DNA of 64,000 nt from Hygrophila difformis (GCA_030278955.1 JAOANR010000014.1:33679453-33743452), one strand, 5' to 3'; positions 20,295-31,130 are shown, numbered from the stretch's first letter. Notes: a model not told the origin generated them from the letters alone. Translations and numbers: made by a program.

Positions 20295-20877
20295 CTAGTG
20301 AATGAGGAAACCCAAGAAATTGCCAGCTGACACCCCAAAGGCACATTTCGTGGGGTTCATTTTAAGGTGATATTTCCTCATTCTAACAAATGATTGTTCT
20401 AAATCTATTAAATATTGGCGGAACTCTGAAGATTTGATGATTACATCATCAATATATACTTCCAAGGTTTTGCCAATTAAATCATGGAATATGGTGTTCA
20501 TTGCCCTTTGGTAGGTGGCTCCGGCATTTCTCAAGCTAAAGGGCATTACCACCCACTCATATATTCCTATAGCCCTAGGATGCTGTCTTGGCAGTGTCCT
20601 CTTCAGCCAGGTTGATCTGATTATATCCAGCATAGCCGTCCATTAGGGATAGGATCTTATGTCCGGCCGCTGCATTAATCAACATGTCGGCAATGGGCAT
20701 AGTGTACTCATCCTTGGGTGTGGCCAAGTTCAAGTCCCTGAAGTCTATACAGACTCTCACTTTACCATTCTTCTTGGTAATAGGGACGATATTAGACAGC
20801 CATTCGGCATATCTGCAAGGTCGGATGAATTTTGCATCCAACAACTTCTTAATTTCTTCGGTAATTTTAGGCATCAA
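20295..20877 (-). pseudogene. gypsy-2 reverse transcriptase
   Basis: The minus strand gives EEIKKLLDAKFIRPCRYAEW, VPITKKNGKVRVCIDFRDLN, the catalytic LMDGYAGYNQI box and, after a frameshift near 20590, EWVVMPFSLRNAGATYQRAM and VYIDDVIIKS (the YxDD box as YIDD), then NPTKCAFGVSAGNFLGFLIH. Catalytic Asp residues are kept, but the frame is broken once. Confidence 0.9.
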
Positions 20878-21307
20878 CTCTGGGTTAAAAGGTCTTGGGG
20901 CTTGTTTTACTGGCCGATAATTGGGCTTAATAGGGAGACGATGTTCTATTAATTACTGGCATATCAGAATAATCCCAAGCAAGGCAATCCTGATGTTTTG
21001 CCCTAATTGTGCTAACTCATTTTGTTGGTCTATTGTTAATAAACCACTGACCATTATTGGTCGCCGTTTTTCCTCATTGCCAATGTTAAACTCAACCAAT
21101 GGGCCTTGCGCATACACTGTTGGCTCGGGTTTTAACTCTGGCCATTCATACACATAGTTTTTAGGTTCAATCCCTTCTTGGCACGAATTTAAAGAAATAA
21201 CTGGCAATGAATCGGAAACAATAATTTCATTAATTGGACTCGAATATACAATTATTTTTGCAGAAATTAATATTTCTGGCTATTGAGCCACTTACAGATC
21301 AAACTAA
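20878..21307 (-). pseudogene. gypsy-2 protease-RT linker
   Basis: A minus-strand coding remnant with EPTVYAQGPLVEFNIGNEEK and a broken link into RT. No enzyme motif is present. Confidence 0.6.
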
Positions 21308-22162
21308 CTAATAGAAGACATACCCCTGCCTCGTTAACTTACAGTTAGGCATGGGGCATGCACTGACGATACCACTCATGCTAGTTAGTGGTAAAGCAGA
21401 TTCATAGAGTACGACATCGCTTGTACTGTTGCCGATGTATCCCTGGAATGGATTCTGATGAACATTAACTGTGATCACTTCTAAGCCCTTCCAGAACAAG
21501 AGCTTTTGGTGCAAGGTGGAGGGAACACACTTAGAATTGTGAATCCAGTCACGACCAAGTAGTGCAACATACGTGGTGGGGTTATCTACCATGAAGAGAA
21601 CAGTTGATACGACCTTAGGCCCGATGCCAATTTGTGCGGTCAGCATTCCCAATGGTTTGGTAGTGTGTCCATTGAATCCTGCCAAGTCTAAATCAGCTTC
21701 CACTAGGTCCTCTTTGGTCTTGCCAATCTTCTTAAGCGTGGTAAGTGGTATGATATTGTAAACCGCCCCATTATCCACGAATACCCTGTTGAACCCCCTC
21801 CCGTTGATGTGGGCTTGAACGTACAATGGCTTGAGATGTTGTGGAGCATCTACGGGTAGTGGTTCAAAGATTAGGGGAGGAATATCCTCACACATTACCC
21901 CTGGTTCTTCATCATCATATGTAGCATGGATGTAGGCCCACACATGTTCTTCTAAAGACTTGACACTGGCGTTGTCTTGTTCAACTTCCAGTTTTGGCAC
22001 ATCAACCTGTGCCATGTTAATGGTCATGGCCACAACATTACCATCTTTTGATGCCTCATTCTCCTGCACCACTGCATTTGGCACGAATTCATCACACTTT
22101 TTTTTTGGCGACTCATGGTCTTCCCGCGTGACAGTCTTTCCAGTCTGCCTCTCTTCGACCAT
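21308..22162 (-). pseudogene. gypsy-2 aspartic protease region
   Basis: 284 open codons on the minus strand. The protease core reads RVFVDNGAVYNIIPL (DNG where most have DSG) followed by LDLAGFNGHTTKPLGMLTAQ and VALLGRDWIH, the usual end of the retropepsin fold. The upstream part is a spacer. It is separated from gag and RT by stops. Confidence 0.85.
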
Positions 22163-22169
22163 TAAGGCA

Positions 22170-24840
22170 TCAAATTCCCTGGAGTAAAATCTCCAAATTG
22201 TGTTTGCGCGAGGTCATCCTCCAAATCGTATGGAGCTTTGTTCGCCCTTTGGCAATATGTACACTGAACACCTCCTGCAACCCAAATCCCTTCTTTAAGC
22301 TCATCCGAAGGATAGAGGCAGTAGTACCAGCCATTTGAGGTTTGGCTTGGACATCCGCCTTATCTGGATTATCCATTATAGTAGTTTTTTCCATTGTTGG
22401 CAGCAACTTCCTTTTCATCAACATCTATTTCCTTGCGACACGGGCCATTTAGGCCCCACATTGACAAAGGGGCCTTTGTAGGGAGTATGGGAGCACTCTT
22501 TATCGAACTACTACCACCCCTATGGGTTGCCGTGTATTGCCTTTTAGCCCTGCGTATCTGCGTCCACGTCATTCCTAGGAACCTTGGATCCACATCCACT
22601 GCAGGAGGAGGGGCATTGTTTATCCAGGTATTGTCATAGGCCATAGGTCGCCTTCGTGTTGGCTTTTTCCAAACCATTACCCCATCTTGATTTGAAGCTC
22701 ATAGGTTCCATCTGGGTATGTCTACGTCTGCGTAATTTGTCCACAATGTGGCTGGAGGGTAGGTGGAGTTCGGCTTCTGGTAGATCTGTGTGACCAGCCG
22801 TACCTTCCCATGCTTTTATCATTGGAACGACCGCTATCGTTCCATCTAGATGATCCTTAGTTTTAACAAGTATTTCGCTCATCCCCATAGGTGTCTCTTT
22901 CTGCCACATTATTTAGTGGTGGGAACCTTCTGGTGTATCCCGAAGGATGTGTATCACTCTCTCCCTGTTGTGGGAGAGTTTGTTTGGAGCCCGATGGCCC
23001 TTGTTCAGGCCTGGAAACTTCAGATGGCCCCACTTGCACCATTGCTGTAGTGATTGGTGGAAAAGGTTCCTCATCCACTCCCATCTAGAAAAATTCAAAC
23101 GACCAGTACGCAAGGGCTTGTTAATTTCGAGTTTGAAGTGGCGACACTGGGATGTCGCATGGGTAAAAGAATTATGCATTTTGCAATAATTCTGGCCCTT
23201 AACTTCTTCGGCAGTGGCCAATTGCTGGCCATTTGGTAGTCTCAATTTTCCTTCTTTTAGGAGGACATCAAAGATCTCATCTGCCTTGCTAACGTCGAAA
23301 AGTGGTTTCTCGTCGACCCCCATTTTTTCGGGCGTTTTACCACTATTTACAACCCTCCTGGCGGCGTTAGGTTGCAACTTAAGGCAAGGGAATGGTTTCC
23401 CTTTCACGAACTCTGCCACAACCTGATCAGCAACTTCCCTGCTGTTGAGAACCTCCATACAGGCAACCTCACTATCAATCTCCATATCAGAGTATTCGTA
23501 GTCGTTCATCTCTATGCTAGTGATAGGACGGTATTTCTTAGGATTACTTCCAGACCCTTCATCCTTAAATAGAGTTCCAAGTTGAATGGCTTTGGAAGCC
23601 AATGTAGAGATGTCTGGGATGTCGTGGGCAGTTAATTGTGCCCTATACGTGGGAGCCATATTCTTGACCACGATCTTGGTCAATTCAGAGTCACTTAAGG
23701 CGGTTGAGAAACGTGACTTTTACTGCCTCACACGTTCGATGAATGCAATCACTGACTCTTTTGGAAGTTTCTTGGCGTCCATTATGTCAGTAACTGATAC
23801 TGTTGGTACGGGATTGAAGAACCGTGTATGGAATGCCGCCTCCATGTTCTCCCACGTCCTAAAGTGGCCTAGGGGAAGATTAAAAAACCATGAAAAGGCA
23901 GTTTTGGTTAAGGATAAAGAAAACAACTGCATTTTATAATATGGATTGCGGGCATTCTCTCCGAGTTGGGCAGTGAATCGCCCTATATGCTCTATGGTGG
24001 AAGCATCATCTTCACAAGAGAAGGTTGAGAAATCAGGGACCCTGAATCCTCTAGGAAGTGGGTAGGCACGCGTTATAGACTCTGGGTAAGGCTTTTGATA
24101 TGCCATTCGACCGGTTGGCCGCACAGTGAAGCCAAATTGATCTCGTAACATGTCTGCTAAGATATCAGGATCAATAGCGGAACCTTGTGGAGGGGCTAAC
24201 ATATTAGGGTGGGGATTATAGCCATCAACTGGCATCCCTAGGTTTGGAGGAGTATGCACCACGGGAGGCGCGTAATGGTTGTTGGGACCAGGCGGATTGG
24301 CCATAGGTGGCCTCCATGGCTCTTGGTTTCCACCTAGTTCTCCCATTGGCCTGTTAGGAGAGGTATCCGCAAGATAATTCTCCACACTAGTAGGGACAAA
24401 TACAGGTTGTCCTCCCAGTGGAATATTATTAGGATAGGTCGCCGCTGGATGCTTGCCCCTATTATTACTGGCTTCCGGCCGGTCATAGTTCTGTGATTGC
24501 ACCTCTCCCACGCCAAAAGTTGGCATAACAGGGAGTGGAGTCATCACCTGGCCTCTTGCCCTAAAAGGAGGCCATTTGGTGTTCTTGGTGGGAAATTGCC
24601 TATGTTGGCTGCAGACGGCTCTGTGGCAAAAAATCCCCGAGGTGAAGCTTGTGCAGATAACTCATTTCGCATAGCCGCCAGACGGCTGTCTAATAATTCA
24701 GTAATTTGATTCATTAGATTTGATATTAAGTCCATAGGTGTAGCGTTAACACCGGTAGTATTATGCCCTGTCGTGGGCGGTACTGGTGGTGGCGGAATTC
24801 CGCCAGTAGTAGTGCTAATGGATGTTCTTGGCATGGACAT
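22170..24840 (-). pseudogene. gag: gypsy-2 Gag
   Basis: Gag probably starts at MSMPRTSIST (24840). A Pro-rich N-terminal part follows, then a frameshift near 24545. The capsid-like core reads RAYPLPRGFRVPDFSTFSCE, MQLFSLSLTKTAFSWFFNL and AAFHTRFF, breaks near 23720, and continues with MAPTYRAQLTAHDIPDISTL. The atypical knuckle YCKMHNSFTHATSQCRHFK (C-x2-H-x4-H-x4-C type) lies near 23165 and is characteristic of Tat-type elements. The rest, to 22170, is decayed linker with RRAKRQYTA. At least four frame breaks are present. Confidence 0.85.
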
Positions 24841-24922
24841 ATTTATCCGGGATATAACTCTTGATCTTAACACCAAGGAATCCAAACTTGCAAAGTCTGA
24901 CAATTGATCTATGGCAACCGAT

Positions 24923-24935
24923 GCAATCGGTTCCA
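24923..24935 (-). other. gypsy-2 candidate primer binding site
   Basis: The minus strand reads TGGAACCGATTGC, 4 nt inside the 5' LTR edge. The matching tRNA was not identified. Confidence 0.4.
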
Positions 24936-25132
24936 ACAGTGTTATCGCTGGAATGCGACGAATAATAAATAAAGAACAATGAACAAGAAATAATTCATTG
25001 CCCATTGCTAGTTACAAGAAATAAGCTAATTAAACTAAGAACTAAACTAAAGAACTACGGAAAGATAAAAAACTCATGTGGAGTATTGAGTTGTATGTGT
25101 TGATTGACCCCCTTTCCTTCTGCAGCGGCTAG

Positions 25133-25140
25133 TATTTATA
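25133..25140 (-). promoter_or_regulatory. TATA box of gypsy-2 5' LTR
   Basis: The minus strand reads CCTATAAATACTAGCC. The duplicated 3' LTR copies have drifted to CTATAAAAACTAGCC. Confidence 0.6.
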
Positions 25141-25682
25141 GGCAAAGGAGTAACCGCCCTTGGAAATCGTGCCTCACAATGAAGAAACCGCTTCGAAGTT
25201 GATAACTGCTCTGCCCCTTGTGGCCTGGCATGACCTGGAGATTGTTGATGATGTTGGTGCTCGATGGAGGCTGGCGCCTGACTGAGGCTGACAGATAGAG
25301 GTTGGAGGCCGTGAGGGGTAGTAGCTGCTTGAGGGCGGCTCCTTGGAGGCTAACATCCCTGATGACCGGAGGCATGGATGTTGGTGGCTGCTTGGTGGCA
25401 GCTGGAGAGTGTGAGATGGCGGCTGGAGAAGGTGATGATGGCGGCTGGAGAGTGTGAGATGGCGGCTGGAGAAGGTGGTGATGGCGGCTGGAGAGTGTGA
25501 GATGGTATCAATGTGATGGTGATGGAGAAGGAGAATTGGCGGCCAGAGAGTGATGGCGGATGGGAGAGCGATGGGCGGATGGTGAGGTGGTGATAGCGGC
25601 TGCCCTGGTGCCACTGAGGCTGGAAGCCTTGGTCTCTTGAAGGCTTAGAGGCCATGACGGCCTTGGTCTCTGGGAGGCCTTA

Positions 25683-26304
25683 GACTATCTTTAACCATGA
25701 CCACCCCGACCACCCAACTATCCAACCATCTCATTATTTAATTAATTTCTCTCTCCTCCAACTCATCAATATCCATCCCAACCCAACTACCCCAATTTTA
25801 CATACTCTATCAATAACCATCCAACCACAATATTTATATATAATTATTTTAATTTAAAAAAATATTATGTTGAAATATAAAAAACAAATTAGTGTATCAA
25901 AAATATAAAATATTTTATCTTACTTATAAAGAATAAAAAAATCTAAAATATTAATATATTTTTTATTTATTTTTATTTTATAAAAATTTGAAAATGGGTT
26001 AAATATATCAAAGTTGATATATTATGTATTTAACAAAAATATAGCAAGAGTGGTCTTCATTTATAGAGAATGAAAAATTACATGTGATATATTTATTATT
26101 TATTTTTATTTTAAAATATAAAAATTATAATGATTTAACAGAATTTATTTAAAATGGGAGAGGCAACCACAAGGAACCATGTGGTTGGATTTTTGAAATG
26201 GTCGACCATCACCCATGGACCTTTTTGAATTTTAATTTTTTTTTTATTAATTAATGATGTGGAGGTTGATCCAAGGGGTGGGGTGGTCATGGATGGAGCT
26301 AGTC
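25683..26304. mobile_element. Harbinger/Tourist-type MITE inside gypsy-2 5' LTR
   Basis: A 622-bp AT-rich element. The left end GACTATCTTTAACCATGACC and the complement of the right end GACTAGCTCCATCCATGACC match with few differences. It is flanked by TTA on both sides (25680-25682, 26305-26307), the 3-bp TSD used by PIF/Harbinger elements. It is absent from both 3' LTR copies, so it arrived after gypsy-2 inserted. Confidence 0.8.
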
Positions 26305-26660
26305 TTAGAGGCCATGATGGCCTCTTGAAGGCCAAGGCGGCCTCTTGAAGACTTAGAGGCCATGGGGGCCTCTGGAGGCCAAGGCGGACTCTAGGAGGCC
26401 TTAGACGCCATGACGGCCTCTAGAGGCCAAGGCGGCCTCTGGGAGGCCTTAGAGGCTCCGATGACTTCTTGGAAGCCAAGGCGGCCTCTTGAAGGCCTCT
26501 GGAGGCCAAGGCGGACTCTAGGAGGCCTTAGAGGCCACGATGGCCTCTTGGAAGCCAAGACGGCCTCTTGAAGGCCTTTGGAGGCTAAGGCGGACTCTGG
26601 GAGGCCTTAGAGGCCATGACGGCCTCTGGGAGACTTAGAGGCTACGATGACCTCTTGGAA
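26305..26660. repeat. GAGGCC/GGCCTC array in gypsy-2 5' LTR
   Basis: About ten imperfect units of 30-40 bp are built from CTTAGAGGCCATGACGGCC, CTTGAAGGCC and CAAGGCGG words. The 3' LTR copies carry only a few units (11545-11670, 16720-16835). Units contain repeated short palindromes such as GGCC. Confidence 0.8.
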
Positions 26661-26772
26661 CCTAAGGGGAATGGGTTTAGCACCCCGCAAACATTCAGGT
26701 GGCTTAATACTATTATTTTATGTCAAAAAACCTCATGAATTTGGGATACATTATTTTAGTGATAACAGTTTC

Positions 26773-27809
26773 ACATTATTAGAGGAATTCCAATATCTAA
26801 ACATTGCAAACAAAACTTCAACTCTTTAGTTTTTGACATTTTATGCTTTTACAGCTTTTAGAGTTTAAACTCTTTTGTCAAAGGAACAATTGTGCCAGCT
26901 ACTTGTATCGACTTTATTTCATCACAAGTTTGTTGTGTTTCTTGTTCTTTTTCTTTTGCAAATTGAGCTTTGAACTCATACTTCAGTATTTATGCACAAA
27001 TAGTCATTTATAGGGAGTTTAAATCGAATTACCCCTTCGTGGTTGGTTCAATTATTAATTAAGAGCTGCCTCAATGAAAATTATAAGATCACCCAAAGAA
27101 TCATTTTATCTTATATCATTGTTGAGCAATTATATCAACCAATCAGGAATTTTTAGCTTTTGGTAATATCAGAAGTTGCTTTGAAATTGTTTTGAATCTT
27201 TTGAGAATATATTTTATGTTATAGACCATATAGACTTGTTTTTATCTTTTTATGCCAGCAGTTTCTTCTCACGGTTGACCAGATTATGCCTTTGGTTCAA
27301 GATCATTTATTTTTTAATCCTAAATAATGTTTGTAAATTCCATTCTATAAAGCACTAAGCGATATCCACTATAATTGACCAGATGGTTACAATATAATAC
27401 AGTGCTGATTTTTTTTTTTATTTTTTTTAGTATTTGCCGGTGTTTATTGAAAGCATGTAAAAGTACAGTGATCACTTCCAATCATCTTCACTTTTTGCTT
27501 TGATGAGTAGATAGGATGTTTGGAAGTGCTTCGTGTGCAATGAAACTCATGAGGTCCCAGATGGACCGGATCTGTCATTGGGATCACTTGGTGGTGCAAG
27601 TGGTGGAGGTTTATAACGATTGGTCGGAGTAGTATCTTGATATCAAATATCTGGTACGATACAGGAAATTTGAGAATGTTTGCAGCTTTCTGTACTGGTT
27701 GGATTTTAGGCATTGCTTTTGTTGTGTTTCTGTTGTACTTATATTAATTGGATTGGGATGTACTAGTCCGAGGCTTTTTCTATATAAAAAAAAAAAGAAT
27801 AAAAAAAAA
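26773..27809. other. Unassigned sequence between gypsy-2 and copia-2
   Basis: Host-like AT-rich sequence with poly(T) and poly(A) runs (27409-27429, 27787-27809). A minus frame at 27444-27713 has no recognisable motif. No gene is supported. Confidence 0.5.
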
Positions 27810-27814
27810 GCACT

Positions 27815-28416
27815 TGTTGGGAAAAATAAGCTCTGATACCAACACAAACACACGCACTATAGAGGACCTATGACAATTCACTCACACAACACCAACGCTT
27901 TAATGTTGGTTAGCCTTTGACTAAAATTCTTAGTGCACAAGGATACTTAGGCGGCAGGGCCGACCATATATCATTAGGCGGTATAACCGACCATATATTA
28001 GTTAGGCGGCAGGGCCGACCATATAACTAATGCAAGTGCACCAAGAACTTAACAAACCAAGGCTTAACCGAGAGACTTAAATAAAAAGAACACTTTTATA
28101 AATACACAACACAATTGCAACACTCACTCCTTTAACACTCACTAAACTCACACCTTCTCTACACTACTACAAATGAAGAGCCTCACCCCTATTTATAGAG
28201 TGGACAAGAGTTCTAGAATACTCTAGGAAAATTATTATTAATTCTAAACCTAGATTATTCTACACAATTCCTTTTCTCCATATTTCTAGAATATTCTAAA
28301 ATATTACTACAATTTTCTAGATAATTATACTCACACACTAATTTCTCTAATATTCTAGAATATTCTATCACTTAATAACATTTATAACATTATTAAGTTT
28401 GCATTGATCTTTAACA
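27815..28416 (-). mobile_element. Copia-2 3' LTR
   Basis: TGTTGGGAAAAATAAG to GATCTTTAACA. It holds three tandem GGCGG-GCCGACCATATA units (about 27950-28025) and a minus-strand TATAAATA at 28190-28197. It also contains an internal copy of the primer-site sequence (GCTCTGATACCA at 27830-27841). Confidence 0.95.
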
Positions 28417-31130
28417 CTCCCCCTCAATGCAAACTTCCTTCCTTGGTTGATTTCCTTCCAACGCTTTGATTTCTTCTTCCATAGATGTTTGCGACTCTTG
28501 GCTTTATATTGCTTCTTCATAATAGGTGTAGTTTCATCAACAAGGGCAACATTGGCATACCTTGGATTAGGTTGTCTTAGCCTTGCCGACCTTCGTAATT
28601 GTTGCACTTGGTCTTTTTCTTCATTTTGGTTTGGAGAGAACTCATCGGATGTAGGTTGATGTATACCGGTCTTCCATGGACTCTTATCTTTGGTAGGTTG
28701 TCTTTCTCGTTCTTTACTCGAATCCGATGTATGCTCTTCACCTCCTTCTTTTTCTTCTGAATCCTCCTCTAAGTCATGGGATTCTGGGAGCTCGATCTTT
28801 TCAGGTGTCCACCATGAAGAAGCTTCATCAAACACCACATTTCTTGAAGTATGACACTTCCCTGTAGTTGGATCACAGCATCTCCATCCTTTTCTTGAGT
28901 CATCATAGCCGACAAAAATGCATCGAATGGCCTTCTTATCAAATTTGCTCTGTAGGTGATCTGGCACGAAGACGTAGCATACACATCCAAACACCTTGAA
29001 ATGACCGACGGTTGGTTTAATCCTCCATAGCTTCTCGTACGGAGAAACAAATCCCAGATTTGCTTGTGGAAGCCTGTTGATCAGGTATGATGCCGTCCTC
29101 ATACATTCAGCCCAAAATCTTCCTGGAATGTTTTTAGCATGGAGCATGCTTCGACATGTTTCTGCAAGGTGACGATTCTTGCACTCCGCTACTCCATTTT
29201 GTTGTGGAGTATTAGGGCAGCTGAGTTGCCGTTTGATCTTGTGCTTCTCAAGGTAGACATTGAACTCAGTCGACAAATATTCTCTTCCATTATCCGTGCG
29301 TAGGCACTGAATTTTCTCACTGAGTTCACTTTCTATCTTCTCCTTAAACTCTTTGAACTTCATAAAGGTCTCCGACTTCTCATTCATAAAGTACACCCAC
29401 ACATACCTTGAGTAGTCATCAATGAATGTCACCATATACTTCATGCCTCCAATTGATGCTTGTTTTACCGGGCCAAAAACATCTGAGTGTATGAGCTCCA
29501 ATGGTGTCTTGGAACGATGCTCCGACTCTTTGAATGGCAATTGATGAGCTTTGCTAAATTGACATCCGGCACATACGGTATTTGTGATGATATCAAGTTG
29601 AGGGAGCCCCTTTACGATTTGTTTCTTCATCATCTCCTTCAACTTGTTGTAGCTCACATGCCCAAGACGTTCATGCCAGAGATCAACCGTCTCATTCTTA
29701 CGAGTCTTGTCCACGTATGCTGTCTCTGCAGATAGCACATAGACTGACTCTATTTTTCTTCCTTGCATAATTGGATTGCCAACCGCCTTCATTTTCTGGA
29801 ACACAGTCACATCTTCGGGCCCAAAGAGCACATATTTCCCTTCTGCTGTCAACTGCGATACTGATAGTAAATTCTTCTTCAGGCCAGGGACAAGATACAC
29901 CTTCTCGAGCTGGAGCTGGTGAGAGCCATCTTTTGGAATTGTTGTCTTTCCAATATGTGAAATAGGCAACCTTGAATTGTTGGCTGTCAACACGACTCTC
30001 TTTCCTTTATATTCATCCATGTCGTGTAGCTTCTTCTCGTCGTTGGTCATATGATTTGAGCACCCAGAATCGACGATCCAATTATCTTTGTAGTTTAACT
30101 TTGTCTTCATAGTGGCAGCAAAAACTTGATCCTCCATGTCTTTCTCTATCTCGTCCTCGTCGATTCCAATAGAAAATCCAGCTTCGGCATCCCATTCTTC
30201 CTCACTGATGGATACATCCAAAGTAACTTCTTTTGTTTCGTCTCTTGTGGTGGCCATGTTTCCTTGGAAGGTTCGCTTCCTTGGAAATCTACAGTCTCGA
30301 GCAAAGTGACCCTTCTTGCCACAATTGAAGCATTCACCATTTTTCTTTGTATTGTTCTCCTCATGTTGTTGATGGTGGTATCCTTTTCCTTGCCGAACTC
30401 CCCCTGTGGTGTTACTTCTTGCATTTGGATGACCATTGCCTCCATGAGTCCACCTTTCTTTCGTCACATTTTGTGTTCGATTCATGGCTTTCTTCCTATG
30501 AGTGAAGAGGGCCTCGTCTTCTCCTTTTATGGTGACTCCATTCATTTGCTTAGCTAATGCCTCTTGGTTAGCCAGCAAATTCTCCAACTCTATGAGTGAT
30601 GGTTGAGTGGGCCATCCTCGCACGGCGGCTATAAATCCGTTATACTCGGGCCTTAGACCGTGGATGATAATTCTTTTCATCCTTGCCTCACTTATGTTCT
30701 CCTCAGGGGCGAGTTGAGATATCTCTCGGCAAATAGATTTCACCTTTGTGAAATATTGAGAGATTGTGAGGTTACCTTGTGAGATTCCCGCGAGCTCATT
30801 TTCCAAGAGCTGGAGGCGTGCTTCATTCTTCTTTGAGAATAACTTTTCCAAAGTCTCCCAGGCTGCCTTAGGTGTCTTCACATCCCGGATGTGCTCCAAC
30901 AGGTCCTCCTCAATTGTAGTCTTCAATATGAACAGAGCTTTCCCCGCCTTGATTTTCCATTTTCTCAAGGCTTCAGCATTTTCCTGTGGTGGAGGAGTAG
31001 TATCGCTACCGGCGACAATCTCCCACAAATCTTGACCATGAAGGTAAGATTCTATGCAAGTCTGCCAATAACCATAGTTATGGCTATTGAGCTTCTTGAT
31101 TCCACTGCTCGTGCTTGCAAGATCTGCCAT
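28368..31130 (-). CDS. Copia-2 Gag-protease-integrase polyprotein (920 aa, no RT/RNase H)
   Basis: The intact ORF starts MADLASTSSGIKKLNSHNYG, the usual copia Gag start. Gag core motifs (AWETLEKLF, LTISQYFTKVKSICREI) occupy residues 1-200. The CCHC knuckle CFNCGKKGHFARDC is near 268-281. Protease has WIVDSGCSNHMT near 352. The pre-integrase domain ends LWHERLGHVSYNKL...CAGCQFSKAHQLPF. The integrase core has LIHSDVFGPV, MVTFIDDYSRYVWVYF, LRTDNGREYLSTEF and NGVAECKNRHL (the third catalytic position reads NGVAEC, with Glu kept). Integrase C-terminal motifs FGCVCYVFVP and IFVGYDDSRKGWR follow. After RRSARLRQPNPRY the protein runs about 50 Lys-rich residues and stops within the polypurine tract/LTR, where some 400-500 residues of RT and RNase H would be expected. 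The stop lies inside the LTR. Confidence 0.95.
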   Translation of the reverse strand: MADLASTSSGIKKLNSHNYGYWQTCIESYLHGQDLWEIVAGSDTTPPPQENAEALRKWKIKAGKALFILKTTIEEDLLEHIRDVKTPKAAWETLEKLFSKKNEARLQLLENELAGISQGNLTISQYFTKVKSICREISQLAPEENISEARMKRIIIHGLRPEYNGFIAAVRGWPTQPSLIELENLLANQEALAKQMNGVTIKGEDEALFTHRKKAMNRTQNVTKERWTHGGNGHPNARSNTTGGVRQGKGYHHQQHEENNTKKNGECFNCGKKGHFARDCRFPRKRTFQGNMATTRDETKEVTLDVSISEEEWDAEAGFSIGIDEDEIEKDMEDQVFAATMKTKLNYKDNWIVDSGCSNHMTNDEKKLHDMDEYKGKRVVLTANNSRLPISHIGKTTIPKDGSHQLQLEKVYLVPGLKKNLLSVSQLTAEGKYVLFGPEDVTVFQKMKAVGNPIMQGRKIESVYVLSAETAYVDKTRKNETVDLWHERLGHVSYNKLKEMMKKQIVKGLPQLDIITNTVCAGCQFSKAHQLPFKESEHRSKTPLELIHSDVFGPVKQASIGGMKYMVTFIDDYSRYVWVYFMNEKSETFMKFKEFKEKIESELSEKIQCLRTDNGREYLSTEFNVYLEKHKIKRQLSCPNTPQQNGVAECKNRHLAETCRSMLHAKNIPGRFWAECMRTASYLINRLPQANLGFVSPYEKLWRIKPTVGHFKVFGCVCYVFVPDHLQSKFDKKAIRCIFVGYDDSRKGWRCCDPTTGKCHTSRNVVFDEASSWWTPEKIELPESHDLEEDSEEKEGGEEHTSDSSKERERQPTKDKSPWKTGIHQPTSDEFSPNQNEEKDQVQQLRRSARLRQPNPRYANVALVDETTPIMKKQYKAKSRKHLWKKKSKRWKEINQGRKFALRGSVKDQCKLNNVINVIK
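28395..28436 (-). repeat. Perfect 13-bp inverted repeat across the copia-2 polypurine tract/LTR joint
   Basis: AAGTTTGCATTGA (28395-28407) and TCAATGCAAACTT (28424-28436) are exact complements around a 16-nt loop. The loop holds the LTR end and the polypurine tract (minus strand GAGGGGGAG). Confidence 0.9.

Larger units (their letters stand above)
15979..26767 (-). mobile_element. gypsy-2: complete Ty3/gypsy (Tat-type) retrotransposon with antisense genes
   Basis: The element is bounded by LTRs that start TGTTAT and end GATAACA. It is flanked by identical 5-bp TSDs GTTTC at 15974-15978 and 26768-26772, which proves one insertion unit of 10.8 kb. Reading the minus strand from right to left: 5' LTR, candidate primer site, gag, protease, RT, a deletion, integrase, two antisense genes, polypurine tract, 3' LTR. 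The Gag knuckle (YCKMHNSFTHATSQC), a retained second RNase H tail (IPRDENEEANHLAQLAS) and the antisense genes between pol and 3' LTR point to the Tat lineage. All pol frames are broken, so it is not autonomous. Confidence 0.9.
24940..26767 (-). mobile_element. gypsy-2 5' LTR
   Basis: 1,828 bp, from TGTTATCGCTGG to GTGATAACA, followed by the TSD GTTTC. It contains TATAAATA on the minus strand at 25133-25140, a GGCTGGAGAGTGTGAGATGG minisatellite (25395-25510), a 622-bp MITE (25683-26304) and a long GAGGCC array (26305-26660). Without the MITE and extra array units it matches the 3' LTR. Confidence 0.9.

Noticed and set aside
27950..28030. CRISPR-like or regulatory array from three GCCGACCATATA units
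   Set aside because: Three adjacent units without spacers, inside an LTR of a plant copia element; a tandem repeat only.
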